Shown one piece after another: positions 1 through 6,873 of a stretch of DNA of 7,400 nucleotides; positions within the stretch are counted from its first letter, which is position 1; every line of letters starts with the position of its first letter. The DNA lies in NCBI GenBank assembly GCA_016935885.1, contig JAFGQA010000491.1, positions 1 through 7,400 of the forward strand. The letters are read 5' to 3'. A program made the translations under genes and the position numbers. Source of the DNA: Phycisphaerae bacterium (GTDB lineage Bacteria; Planctomycetota; Phycisphaerae; UBA1845; UTPLA1). The notes below the pieces were generated by a model. The model ran no database searches. It had not been told where the DNA came from and saw only the letters and a list, made by a program, of their open reading frames with translations.

Positions 1-209
1 GCCAGTGTGTATGCCCCACGCGCCCACCGGAGAGACCGCACGGGCGGACAAGCCGCCCGTGGCACCCAGAATCGAATGCCGCCGTAACTGTCATGGACCT
101 TCCTCGGATTGCGGTCCGTAGGCTTTTTGAGGATTCAGATGGGTTGTGGTAGTCTTCCAGGGCGGCAATCTGGAGAAACTGAAGCTCCTGCCCCGAGGCG
201 CCGGCCATC
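1..209. other. Non-coding region upstream of the amidotransferase gene
   Basis: No convincing gene is present here; the reading frames that cross it are shadows of the downstream gene or lack a family signature. It holds a strong GC-rich stem-loop (39-61, listed separately). It presumably also carries the promoter of the amidotransferase gene, but I found no well-matched -35/-10 pair. The best candidate, TTGAGG at 127-132 with TAGTCT at 150-155, matches the consensus poorly. Confidence 0.5.
39..61. repeat. Perfect 9-bp GC-rich stem-loop
   Basis: CACGGGCGG (39-47) and CCGCCCGTG (53-61) are exact reverse complements around the loop ACAAG. No run of T follows on the plus strand, so it is not a classical intrinsic terminator for a gene ending left of the window. 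It could be a degenerate terminator or one copy of a dispersed intergenic palindrome. The flank GTGGCAC just after the stem resembles GTGCCAC after the hairpin at 6938-6954, which hints at a shared repeat family. Confidence 0.6.
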
Positions 210-794
<585 letters not shown>

Positions 795-909
795 GATAAT
801 CGTGAAGCCGGTGCGTGGGCAATCCGTAGCGCCTCGCGCCGCCCAGCCAACCGGGCCGAGCGCGCACCCAGACCATGCGGTACCGCCGTCCCGGCTGTGT
901 CACGGGGTT

Positions 910-923
910 TGGCGCCGGCGCCA
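910..923. repeat. 14-bp perfect palindrome
   Basis: TGGCGCCGGCGCCA is identical to its own reverse complement. With no unpaired loop it would form only a tight hairpin. It could be a dimeric protein site or a chance product of high GC content. It sits between two convergent gene ends, so a promoter operator is unlikely. Confidence 0.4.
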
Positions 924-1000
924 CAGGAGTTTCAGCACGCCCTCTAATCTACATCGCAAAGTAGTTGGTCATCGGGTCCGAGAGCGCCCGACCCAGCGCG

Positions 1001-1019
1001 CCGGCTTGTGTCAAGCCGG
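1001..1019 (+). terminator. Terminator-like hairpin between convergent genes
   Basis: CCGGCTTG (1001-1008) pairs perfectly with CAAGCCGG (1012-1019) around the 3-nt loop TGT, and a G-T pair can extend the stem. The plus-strand continuation TCTTTCC is only weakly T-rich. The hairpin is 206 nt past the amidotransferase stop and 54 nt from the kinase stop. A terminator role is inferred from position and stem strength; an efficient U-tract is missing. Confidence 0.4.
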
Positions 1020-1073
1020 TCTTTCCGTCGGGGGGCTCTTGGGGCTCCACCAAGACGACCTTGCGCCACAGGG

Positions 1074-1679
1074 CTAAATGTACCCGAGATCCTGGAGCCG
1101 CTGCTTGATGATTGCCTCCTCCTCGGGCGTGTAGCCAGCGGGCGGCGTCTCGGGAAGGTAGCCGAGAATCTGGAGCGTCTTCACGATCTTCCTGACGCCG
1201 TCCTCGGGCGCCTCCGTGTCGGTGTTAAGCAGCACCTCCGGCTTGAGCGGTTCTTCGTACGGTGCATTGATGCCGGCAACGTATCGGACTTCGCCGCGCT
1301 CGGCCCGGCCGAACAAGTCGCTCTTGTCACGACGATGAAGGACCTCCATCGGGCAGCGACAATGCACCTCGATGAATCGGGCGACCTCCCCGCGAATCTG
1401 ATCGCGAACGTTGCGGTAGGGCGAGACCGCCGCCACGATCGCGATGACGCCGTTGCGATTCAGCATTCTGCATTCATAGGCAAGTCGTTTGAGGTTGGTC
1501 TCGATCTCGTCCCGCGAGAAACCCAGCGAACGGTTGAGCTCCTGACGGATGCGGCCGGAGTCCAGGACCTCGCACGAATGCCCCCGGTGTGTCAGGTAGT
1601 CCTTCAGCATGAACGCCAGCGTGCTCTTGCCCGAGCCGGTGATGCCGGTAAACCAAACTGTGAAGCCTCCATCGGGCAT
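1074..1679 (-). CDS. cysC: Adenylyl-sulfate (APS) kinase with a C-terminal extension
   Basis: APS kinase uses ATP to phosphorylate APS at the 3' position, giving PAPS for sulfate reduction or sulfotransferases. The 201-residue protein has the P-loop GITGSGKST (12-20), the LGFSRDEIETNLKR region (52-65), VSPYR (85-89) with the conserved Ser86, RFIEV (101-105) and YEEPLKPE (141-148). Two motifs diverge: the usual DGDxxR is DSGRIR (40-45), and the usual KGLY is SDLF (120-123). After the normal end at about residue 174 a tail adds GYTPEEEAI...RLQDLGYI. The start is ATG at 1679: GGGAGG at 1685-1690 lies 5 nt upstream, whereas the GTG at 1685 falls inside that site. It is the second gene of a unit with the permease. 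The family is clear; full catalytic competence is less certain because of the motif changes. Confidence 0.88.
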   Translation of the reverse strand: MPDGGFTVWFTGITGSGKSTLAFMLKDYLTHRGHSCEVLDSGRIRQELNRSLGFSRDEIETNLKRLAYECRMLNRNGVIAIVAAVSPYRNVRDQIRGEVARFIEVHCRCPMEVLHRRDKSDLFGRAERGEVRYVAGINAPYEEPLKPEVLLNTDTEAPEDGVRKIVKTLQILGYLPETPPAGYTPEEEAIIKQRLQDLGYI

Positions 1680-1684
1680 GTCCA

Positions 1685-1691
1685 CCTCCCT
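1685..1691 (-). promoter_or_regulatory. Ribosome binding site deciding the cysC start
   Basis: On the minus strand AGGGAGG overlaps the TAG stop of the permease (1690-1692) and lies 5 nt before ATG at 1679. The stop/ribosome-site overlap and 10-nt intergenic gap suggest translational coupling. They also make ATG 1679 a better start than GTG 1685. Confidence 0.75.
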
Positions 1692-3210
1692 ACGGTAACG
1701 TAATAGGCAAGCCGATCGCCGGCCAATAAAACACCATCAGTCCAATCATCACCGCCAGGGCCAGGACGGTGAGCAAGACGCCATACTTGGGCACTTCCTT
1801 CATGCCGTAATACCCGGAGGCGAAACAGATCGCGTGAGGCGGCGAGCTGATTGGCAGCACAAACGCCAAGCCGGAGGCGATCGCCACCGCGTACGTCATG
1901 GCCATCGGGTGCACGTGCGGCGTTGTTGCCTCGCACAGGGCGAAACCGACGGGCAGCAGAGCGGCCACCGCCGCCGCGTTGCTGATGCCCGCGCTCAGCG
2001 CGATTGACAACGCCGCCATCAGGATGAGCAGCAACGTGGGGTCAATCTCACCCTTCGGGATCACGTATTGAACGAGGCATAGCATGGCGTGTGTGTCTTG
2101 CAGCGACGCCCCGAGCGCCACGGCGCCTCCGTACATCACAACCACACCCCAGTTGACGTAAGCCTGCGTCTCCTGCCACCTGACGATGCCCAACGCCGAA
2201 AGCGCCACCGCGGAGGCAATGGCGATCACCGCGATGTCGATCCGGTGCCCCACGAAAATCCAGCAAAGGATGGTCAGCACGGCCACAATCGCCAGGCGCC
2301 GTTCGCGAGAGGACATCGGCCCCAGTGCGCTGACGCGCTGGTTGAGCATCTTCGTGGCCCTTGTGATGTCCGTCACCTCAGACCGGATGCAGTAGCGGAG
2401 GACCAGCACGCCCAGTGCCGTCATCACAACCACAAGCGGCATCGAGACCTTCATCCACGCGATGAAGCTGATCGAATACTCAGGCTCGCCAGATGCCTTC
2501 CGGAAGGTGTCGCGCAACAACTCGACGGCCAACGGGGCCCGGGCCCCGCCGAGAAACGTGCCACACCCGCCGATCACGGCGCCCCAGGCCAAGCCGAAGA
2601 ACAGGGCCTTGGCATACCCGCTGCGGCCTTTCTCCAGACCGAGGCAGTCGGCGATTTCCAGCACGATCGGAAACATCATCGCCGCCACGGCGTGCTCCGG
2701 CATCCACAAGGCGAGGAATGCCGCCGAGCAAGTGACGCCCGCCACCAGCAGCGCCGGCCGGCGGTCGAAGCGCTTCAGGAGCATGAGTGTGAGGCGTTTG
2801 GACAAGCCCGTGCGGATCATGGCCGCCGCCAGCAGGAAGACACCGATAATGAAGAAGACCGCGCTATTCCCGAAATAGGCAAACGCCTGTTTGGGCTCGA
2901 CGATGCCAAGGAGAGGGAGCAACGCGATGGCCAGAAGGCCGGTTGACGCGAGCGGGATCAGGTTCGTCAACCAGAGGGCCAGACACAACACGAACACTGC
3001 CAGGGCGGACTGCGGAGCTCGCTCGGGAACGTAACAGGCCGCATAGGTGGGATGATCCTTGAGTTGGTGATACGGAAGTCCGGTGTCAGGGTGGATAGGC
3101 ACGACCCACGCCGGGCCAAGAAGCAGAACGACAACAACGACCAGGGCGCCGGCGAGAGTGGCATACCGGGCCAGGTGCAAAGGCGGAATTCCAATGGGGC
3201 CCCTTGTCAT
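1690..3210 (-). CDS. SLC13/DASS family sodium:anion permease, probably sulfate
   Basis: This 506-residue inner-membrane protein has 10 or more hydrophobic segments and two-repeat DASS architecture. Repeat 1 runs from ALWLTNLIPLASTGLL (78-93) through YFGNSAVFFIIGVFLLAAAM (112-131) to the hairpin LALWMPEHAVAAMMFPIV (166-183). Repeat 2 runs from VNWGVVVMYGGAVALG (352-367) to the hairpin GISNAAAVAALLPV (408-421). LPISSPPHAICFASGYYGMK (452-471) is the family's late signature. The family imports dicarboxylates, citrate or sulfate with sodium. Sulfate is inferred from the APS kinase gene 10 nt downstream. The first of the two Ser-Asn-Thr motifs is replaced by Pro-Glu-His, and the second reads Ser-Asn-Ala. 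A charged or polar loop (about 38-64) separates the first two membrane segments. The start is ATG at 3210; no good ribosome site is visible. Confidence 0.85.
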   Translation of the reverse strand: MTRGPIGIPPLHLARYATLAGALVVVVVLLLGPAWVVPIHPDTGLPYHQLKDHPTYAACYVPERAPQSALAVFVLCLALWLTNLIPLASTGLLAIALLPLLGIVEPKQAFAYFGNSAVFFIIGVFLLAAAMIRTGLSKRLTLMLLKRFDRRPALLVAGVTCSAAFLALWMPEHAVAAMMFPIVLEIADCLGLEKGRSGYAKALFFGLAWGAVIGGCGTFLGGARAPLAVELLRDTFRKASGEPEYSISFIAWMKVSMPLVVVMTALGVLVLRYCIRSEVTDITRATKMLNQRVSALGPMSSRERRLAIVAVLTILCWIFVGHRIDIAVIAIASAVALSALGIVRWQETQAYVNWGVVVMYGGAVALGASLQDTHAMLCLVQYVIPKGEIDPTLLLILMAALSIALSAGISNAAAVAALLPVGFALCEATTPHVHPMAMTYAVAIASGLAFVLPISSPPHAICFASGYYGMKEVPKYGVLLTVLALAVMIGLMVFYWPAIGLPITLP

Positions 3211-3336
3211 CTTGCGGGGATTGTCGCTGTGTGACGCGGCCTCCGCAACTTGTGTCGAGGTGTAGCAGAAGATCCCCGCTGGAAGTGGGTGCGAGGAAGG
3301 ATTCTCGCACGAGTGGTCCTCTCGTAAGCAAGCAGG
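3211..3336. other. Intergenic region between kinase and permease genes, with a hairpin
   Basis: This 126-bp gap on the minus strand lies downstream of the kinase stop and upstream of the permease. GTGCGAG (3289-3295) and CTCGCAC (3304-3310) form a perfect 7-bp stem with an 8-nt loop, about 27 nt past the kinase stop. It may be a weak terminator of the sigma/kinase unit, but no T-run follows on the minus strand. The permease promoter should also be here; I could not assign it. Confidence 0.4.
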
Positions 3337-5217
3337 TCACGGTTGTGCGCCATCGCCGTTGCGTTGGCCGTCCGGAGGCGGTTGGATTGATTCGGACTCG
3401 GCGTGGCTCGATTCGGACTCGACTTCGACGAGGCTCGCGCGGTACTGGTCAGCCTTGGCAGATTCCCCCAAGGCCTCATAGAGCACCACGAGATCTTCCA
3501 GCACGCCGCAAGCCTGCTTCCCATGCCTGCCAAACTGTGCCACAAGCACCGGGTAGCTCTTAGTGAGGAGTGGCTCCGCTTCCTTATAGCGGTGCTGCCC
3601 GATGAAACACCGTCCCAGCAGGCTTTGGGCCTCGGCCATGCGGGCGTATCCCTTGGGCGGCAGTGCATTCCAAATGTCCAGGGATTCGCGCAGCACGCGC
3701 TCAGCTTCGTTGAGATGTCTTTGCTTGATGAGCACGCGGCCAAGCAGCGTCAGCTTCGCGGCGTGTACCTGCTGGTTATCGGGTGGCGTAGCCCGCTCGA
3801 TCTCGATGGCCTCGCGCAGGAGCATCTCGGCGGTGGCGTACTGCCCCTCGCCTTCGAGGCTTCCCGCCGACGCGTAGAAGCGGTTTGCCCTGTTCAAGGC
3901 GGCGGTCCGGTTGGCCTGGAATTGCGACTGCCTCGACCAGGTTGCCAGCAGGGCTGTGGTGGCGGCAATGGCGAAGAGCAGGAAGACGACGCTGGCAACT
4001 CGTGATCCGTGCCGAACGAAGAATCTGGACAGGAGGTACGTGAAAGTCGGCGGGCGGGCCATGATCGGCCGCCCATCGAGATACCGACCTATGTCCTCCG
4101 CCATCGTGGCAGCGCTGGGATACCGTCTCGATGGCTCCTTCTCGAGCGCCTTAAGAACGATGGCGTCGAGCTCGCGGCTCACGGAGCGTTTGACCGAACT
4201 GGGCTTGGGAGGCTTCTGCTCGCAGATGACCGTCTTGGCGTCGTATTGGCTGACCCGGTAGGGCAGTTCGCCGGTCACCAGCTCGTAGAGGATGACACCC
4301 AGCGAATACACGTCGGTCGCCGCGGTAACCTCCCGACCGGAGACCTGCTCCGGGCTGGCGTACTCCGGGGTCATCGGGCGCAGACCCGGATGGGTCCCGG
4401 CGGACGGTTTGGAGCCGCCGCCGGAGGTCCGCTCGCCGTCGCTTTTCAGGAGCTTGGCGATTCCGAAGTCGAGGAGCTTGGCGACGGGTCGCCCCGCCCC
4501 CGCTGGCTCGACGTCATCGCTCGCCACCAGGATGTTGCTCGGTTTCAGGTCTCGATGTGCGACGAACTTGCTGTGAGCGTGATGCACGGCTAGGCAGACG
4601 GTCCGGAGCAACTCCAGCCTCTCCCTGACGCCTAGCCCGTGCTCGTCGCAGTACTCGGTGATGGGCCGCCCCTGGATATACTCCATGACCAGATACGGCA
4701 GTCCGTCGTCAGTCGTGCCGCCATCGATGAGCCCGGCGATATTGGGATGATCGAGGTTGGCAAGGTGCTGGCGCTCGTCCCTGAACCGTCGGATGATGTG
4801 CCGCCGCAGGGCGGGGTCGGCATCGATGCCTCGCCTGATGAGTTTAATGGCGGCCTGCTTTTCGTAATGACCATCCGCACGATCTGCCAGAAAGACGTCG
4901 CCCATGCCGCCGACGGCGATTCGCTTTGTAAGACGCCACGGACCGATCCGCGTGCCGTTCATGGATTCGTCGCCATCGATGCGTACGTCGCCATCGGGCG
5001 ATTCGACGTCGGGGATTGGAGATGGGGGATTGGAGATGACGGGCTGCTCCATGAAGTCCTTTGTATGCTCGCCTGCCTCCAGCAAGGACTCGACCTCCTC
5101 TTGAAGAGCCGTATCGCCGCCGCAGGCGGAAGTCAAAAACGCCTTCCTCTCACACGGTTCGCGATCAATCGCCGCGTGGAAAAGCCGTTCGATCTGTTCG
5201 GTTCGGTCGGAGCTCAA
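3337..5217 (-). CDS. Membrane-anchored Ser/Thr protein kinase with C-terminal TPR domain
   Basis: This 626-residue kinase follows an ECF sigma gene and probably acts with it. The N-terminal region (1-60, RTEQIERLFHAAI...EEVESLLEAGE) is typical of planctomycete and acidobacterial kinases linked to sigma factors. The kinase domain spans about 92-380: glycine loop AVGGMGDVF (101-109), Lys125, Glu148, HRDLKPSN (221-228), DFG (250-252), TPEYASPEQ (283-291) and the ATDVYSLG region (300-307). A basic stretch (RFFVRHGSR) precedes one membrane helix (about 407-427), so the kinase should be cytoplasmic. The distal part (about 440-597) holds three to four TPR-like repeats outside the membrane, a possible ligand or protein sensor. 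The end is a Ser/Glu-rich tail. The start is TTG at 5217, overlapping the sigma stop as TTGA, which suggests translational coupling. The first glycine of GxGxxG is Ala101, but all catalytic residues are present. Confidence 0.93.
   Translation of the reverse strand: MSSDRTEQIERLFHAAIDREPCERKAFLTSACGGDTALQEEVESLLEAGEHTKDFMEQPVISNPPSPIPDVESPDGDVRIDGDESMNGTRIGPWRLTKRIAVGGMGDVFLADRADGHYEKQAAIKLIRRGIDADPALRRHIIRRFRDERQHLANLDHPNIAGLIDGGTTDDGLPYLVMEYIQGRPITEYCDEHGLGVRERLELLRTVCLAVHHAHSKFVAHRDLKPSNILVASDDVEPAGAGRPVAKLLDFGIAKLLKSDGERTSGGGSKPSAGTHPGLRPMTPEYASPEQVSGREVTAATDVYSLGVILYELVTGELPYRVSQYDAKTVICEQKPPKPSSVKRSVSRELDAIVLKALEKEPSRRYPSAATMAEDIGRYLDGRPIMARPPTFTYLLSRFFVRHGSRVASVVFLLFAIAATTALLATWSRQSQFQANRTAALNRANRFYASAGSLEGEGQYATAEMLLREAIEIERATPPDNQQVHAAKLTLLGRVLIKQRHLNEAERVLRESLDIWNALPPKGYARMAEAQSLLGRCFIGQHRYKEAEPLLTKSYPVLVAQFGRHGKQACGVLEDLVVLYEALGESAKADQYRASLVEVESESSHAESESIQPPPDGQRNGDGAQP
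3389..3421. repeat. Short direct repeat in the kinase 3' end
   Basis: GATTCGGACTCG occurs at 3389-3400 and again at 3410-3421, a period of 21 bp (seven codons). It encodes the repeated Ser/Glu motif ESES...AESES at residues 600-609 of the kinase. It looks like local duplication in a low-complexity tail. Confidence 0.6.
5011..5037. repeat. 13-bp tandem repeat in the kinase linker
   Basis: GGGGATTGGAGAT occurs at 5011-5023 and 5025-5037, separated by one G. It lies in the Pro/Ser-rich linker (kinase residues about 59-72) before the catalytic domain. The 14-bp period is not a multiple of three, so a gain or loss of a unit would shift the kinase frame. Confidence 0.6.
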
Positions 5218-5813
5218 TGCCGTTCGTCCTTCGTCATTTCACGATAGAGCCAGGCCTTTGCAAACACCCAGTCACGTTTGACGGTCGCGACCGATTTTCC
5301 TAGCGCCTCGGCGGCCTGCTCCAGCGTAAGGCCCGCGAAGTACCGGAGCTTGACCAGCGTGCACTTCTCGCTGTGCCGGGGACTCTGCTCCAGCTTCGCC
5401 AAGGCCTGATCCAGGGCCTCCAGGTCCGCGGAGAGCCCTTCGGATATGTTGGGCATCTGTGCGACGCGGCTGTCCTCATCGATGGAGACGCTCTCCATCT
5501 TGCCCTGCCTCTTCTTCGCCCTTGCGCGACGCGCGTGATCGACCAGGATGCGCCGCATGGCCTCGGCGGCGGCACCAAAGAAGTCGGCCCGACTCCGCCA
5601 CCGCGGCTGCTTCTCACCGCACAGGCGGAGGTAGGCTTCATGGACAAGCGCTGTCGGCTGGAGCGTGTGCCGACGTCGCTCGTTGCGCATCCTGCGAGCC
5701 GCCAACCGACGCAGCTCCGCGTATACGGCGGCGAGAAGTGCATCCCAGGCACTCTCGTCACCTGCACTCACGGCTGCGAGCAGCTTGGTCACGTCTTTGG
5801 GCCCGCTCGTCAC
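5214..5813 (-). CDS. ECF-family RNA polymerase sigma factor (TIGR02999/PF07638 type)
   Basis: This is a 199-residue sigma-70 family factor that directs RNA polymerase to a small set of promoters. Region 2 includes AELRRLAARRM (32-42), LQPTALVHEAYLRL (51-64) and the FFGAAAEAMRRILVDHARR stretch (68-86). Region 4 is LRYFAGLTLEQAAEALGKSV...RDWVFAKAWL (156-189), a helix-turn-helix typical of the group. No anti-sigma gene is adjacent. Instead the stop codon overlaps the start of a Ser/Thr kinase gene (TTGA). Where most ECF factors have DAED, this one has QPTA with Thr54. The frame is open upstream to an ATG at 5873, but I prefer GTG at 5813: GGAGA lies about 9 nt before it, the ATG has no ribosome site, and the extra 20 codons are homologous to the non-coding leader of the second prepilin gene. 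Confidence 0.92.
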   Translation of the reverse strand: MTSGPKDVTKLLAAVSAGDESAWDALLAAVYAELRRLAARRMRNERRRHTLQPTALVHEAYLRLCGEKQPRWRSRADFFGAAAEAMRRILVDHARRARAKKRQGKMESVSIDEDSRVAQMPNISEGLSADLEALDQALAKLEQSPRHSEKCTLVKLRYFAGLTLEQAAEALGKSVATVKRDWVFAKAWLYREMTKDERH

Positions 5814-5815
5814 GC

Positions 5816-5960
5816 GAGGATCTCCGCAAGAAAACTGCGATTTCTTAAGCCCTTCCTGTGTGCTCTTGCGCATTATTATTATAGCGAGTGCATGGATTGG
5901 GGGGGAGACACTCAGTGCGGCTCGGAAGCAGCTAAGTCTTTGTTATTCTGGAGGTTAGCA
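5816..5960 (+). promoter_or_regulatory. Leader/promoter region of the first prepilin-like gene (duplicated copy 1)
   Basis: This stretch aligns along its length, with one deletion of about 12 nt, to 7071-7202 before the second prepilin-like gene. Conservation is strongest next to the gene: 32 of 35 bases match between 5931-5965 and 7173-7207. A candidate promoter shared by both copies is TTCCTG (5853-5858), an 18-nt spacer and TATTAT (5877-5882). The same AT-rich core reads TATAAT (5883-5878) on the minus strand towards the sigma gene, although no -35 was found there. GGAGG at 5950-5954 is a good ribosome site 6 nt before ATG 5961. There is also a run of seven G at 5899-5905. Confidence 0.5.
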
Positions 5961-6839
5961 ATGAGCTTTGCAAACGTACAAATGAAGCGGACGCCGCGAG
6001 GATTCACGCTCATCGAGCTACTGGTCGTGATTGCGATTATCGCGGTCCTGATCAGCATCCTGCTCCCCGCCCTATCGGCGGCCCGGGTTGAGGGGCAGAA
6101 GCTGAAGTGCAACTCGAACCTGCGCGTCATCGCCCAGACGGCCATCGAGTACGCGAGCGACGATCCGACCTCGATCTTGGGACCAATCCACCCGCAGGTC
6201 CAGAATTTCACCTCTGGCTGTGGCTATGCGGAGTACGGCGGCGGCCCGGGGACCATGCCCTACGTGGGTTGGGACGAGGAGTTCGACCCCCGGACGCGGC
6301 CGTTCAACCACATCATTTATGGCAAGAACGGCGTTGTGTCGAACACGGCCCCCGGCGACATCGGCCAGTTCGAGGTCTACCAATGCCCCGGCGAGGAGTA
6401 CGGCTGGCAGGAGTGGCCGGGGTTCGGCTCCGATCCCAGGGAGACGGAGAATCCGTACTTCAAGGGCAACGGCACGGCGTTTCGGATGAATAACCTGGCG
6501 TACACGAACGGCGCGGTGGTGGGGATCTTCGGCCGACCGGTGAACCGCATCCCCCAAACCGGGATTACGCTCGGGTTTTTCGAGTCCCGGGTGTACGAGA
6601 CGCTGTTCACCAACGAGGTGTGGGGGTCGCTCCAACCTGGTGAGTTGACCAGCTACCATCGCAAGCTTGGCTTCTTCAGCACCAACTACGCGGACGGCCA
6701 TGCACAGATTGTGGATTTCGGCGAGGGGACCTACTATGAGCGCAGCCCCGACCTCGGGGGCTATGATGCGCGCGGCACCTGGGGGCGCATGGATTGCATG
6801 CCCGAGCCGGTGCTGTTCCCCCACCATGGGGGGGGGTGA
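5961..6839 (+). CDS. Prepilin-like protein with type IV pilin N-terminal methylation motif (planctomycete 'DG' family)
   Basis: This 292-residue protein has a short basic leader and then [18 protein letters not shown] (13-30). Prepilin peptidase should cut after Gly14 and leave Phe15 at the mature N-terminus, with Glu19 as the conserved fifth residue. One hydrophobic helix follows (about 15-40). The large globular part contains CPGEEY (142-147) and, near the end, NYADGHAQ (242-249). This layout matches the large planctomycete families of prepilin/type II secretion-like proteins with a C-terminal H-X9-DG motif. Here the spacing is H233-X11-D245-G246. These proteins are thought to be pseudopilins or cell-surface proteins; a specific role is unknown. 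The start is ATG 5961 with GGAGG 6 nt upstream; the frame's extension to 5373 is antisense to the sigma gene. A run of nine G directly precedes the stop. Confidence 0.9.
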   Translation: MSFANVQMKRTPRGFTLIELLVVIAIIAVLISILLPALSAARVEGQKLKCNSNLRVIAQTAIEYASDDPTSILGPIHPQVQNFTSGCGYAEYGGGPGTMPYVGWDEEFDPRTRPFNHIIYGKNGVVSNTAPGDIGQFEVYQCPGEEYGWQEWPGFGSDPRETENPYFKGNGTAFRMNNLAYTNGAVVGIFGRPVNRIPQTGITLGFFESRVYETLFTNEVWGSLQPGELTSYHRKLGFFSTNYADGHAQIVDFGEGTYYERSPDLGGYDARGTWGRMDCMPEPVLFPHHGGG

Positions 6840-6873
6840 GCGTAAGAAGCGGGACAATTGCATGTGGCAAGCC

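Larger units (their letters stand above)
795..1073. other. Convergent intergenic region
   Basis: This 279-bp gap lies between the 3' ends of the amidotransferase gene (+) and the APS kinase gene (-). I see no gene in it. It contains a 14-bp perfect palindrome (910-923), a short 5-bp stem (972-976 with 987-991) and a strong hairpin (1001-1019). This is a plausible place for transcription to end from both sides. Confidence 0.6.

Noticed and set aside
795..1077. Possible small gene on the plus strand at 802-1077
   Set aside because: No ribosome site, no recognisable motif and Arg/Pro/Ser-rich composition; it also crosses a hairpin and the end of the APS kinase gene.
1008..1703. 231-codon plus-strand frame over the APS kinase gene
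   Set aside because: The opposite strand encodes a P-loop kinase with several family motifs; this frame has none.
2089..2946. 285-codon frame antisense to the permease gene
   Set aside because: Its composition is rich in His, Arg, Asp and Gln with no domain, as expected opposite a hydrophobic protein gene; the permease frame has clear DASS motifs.
5878..5910. TATAAT at 5883-5878 as the sigma factor promoter
   Set aside because: No -35 lies at a suitable distance (the expected place is C-rich), so it is mentioned only as part of an AT-rich core.
5373..5960. N-terminal extension of the prepilin-like gene (open frame from 5373)
   Set aside because: It is antisense to the sigma gene, and ATG 5961 has a good ribosome site followed by a proper prepilin leader; the second copy starts at the matching ATG.
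6072..6863. 263-codon frame antisense to the prepilin-like gene
   Set aside because: No family signature; it overlaps a gene with clear N- and C-terminal motifs and a duplicated copy.
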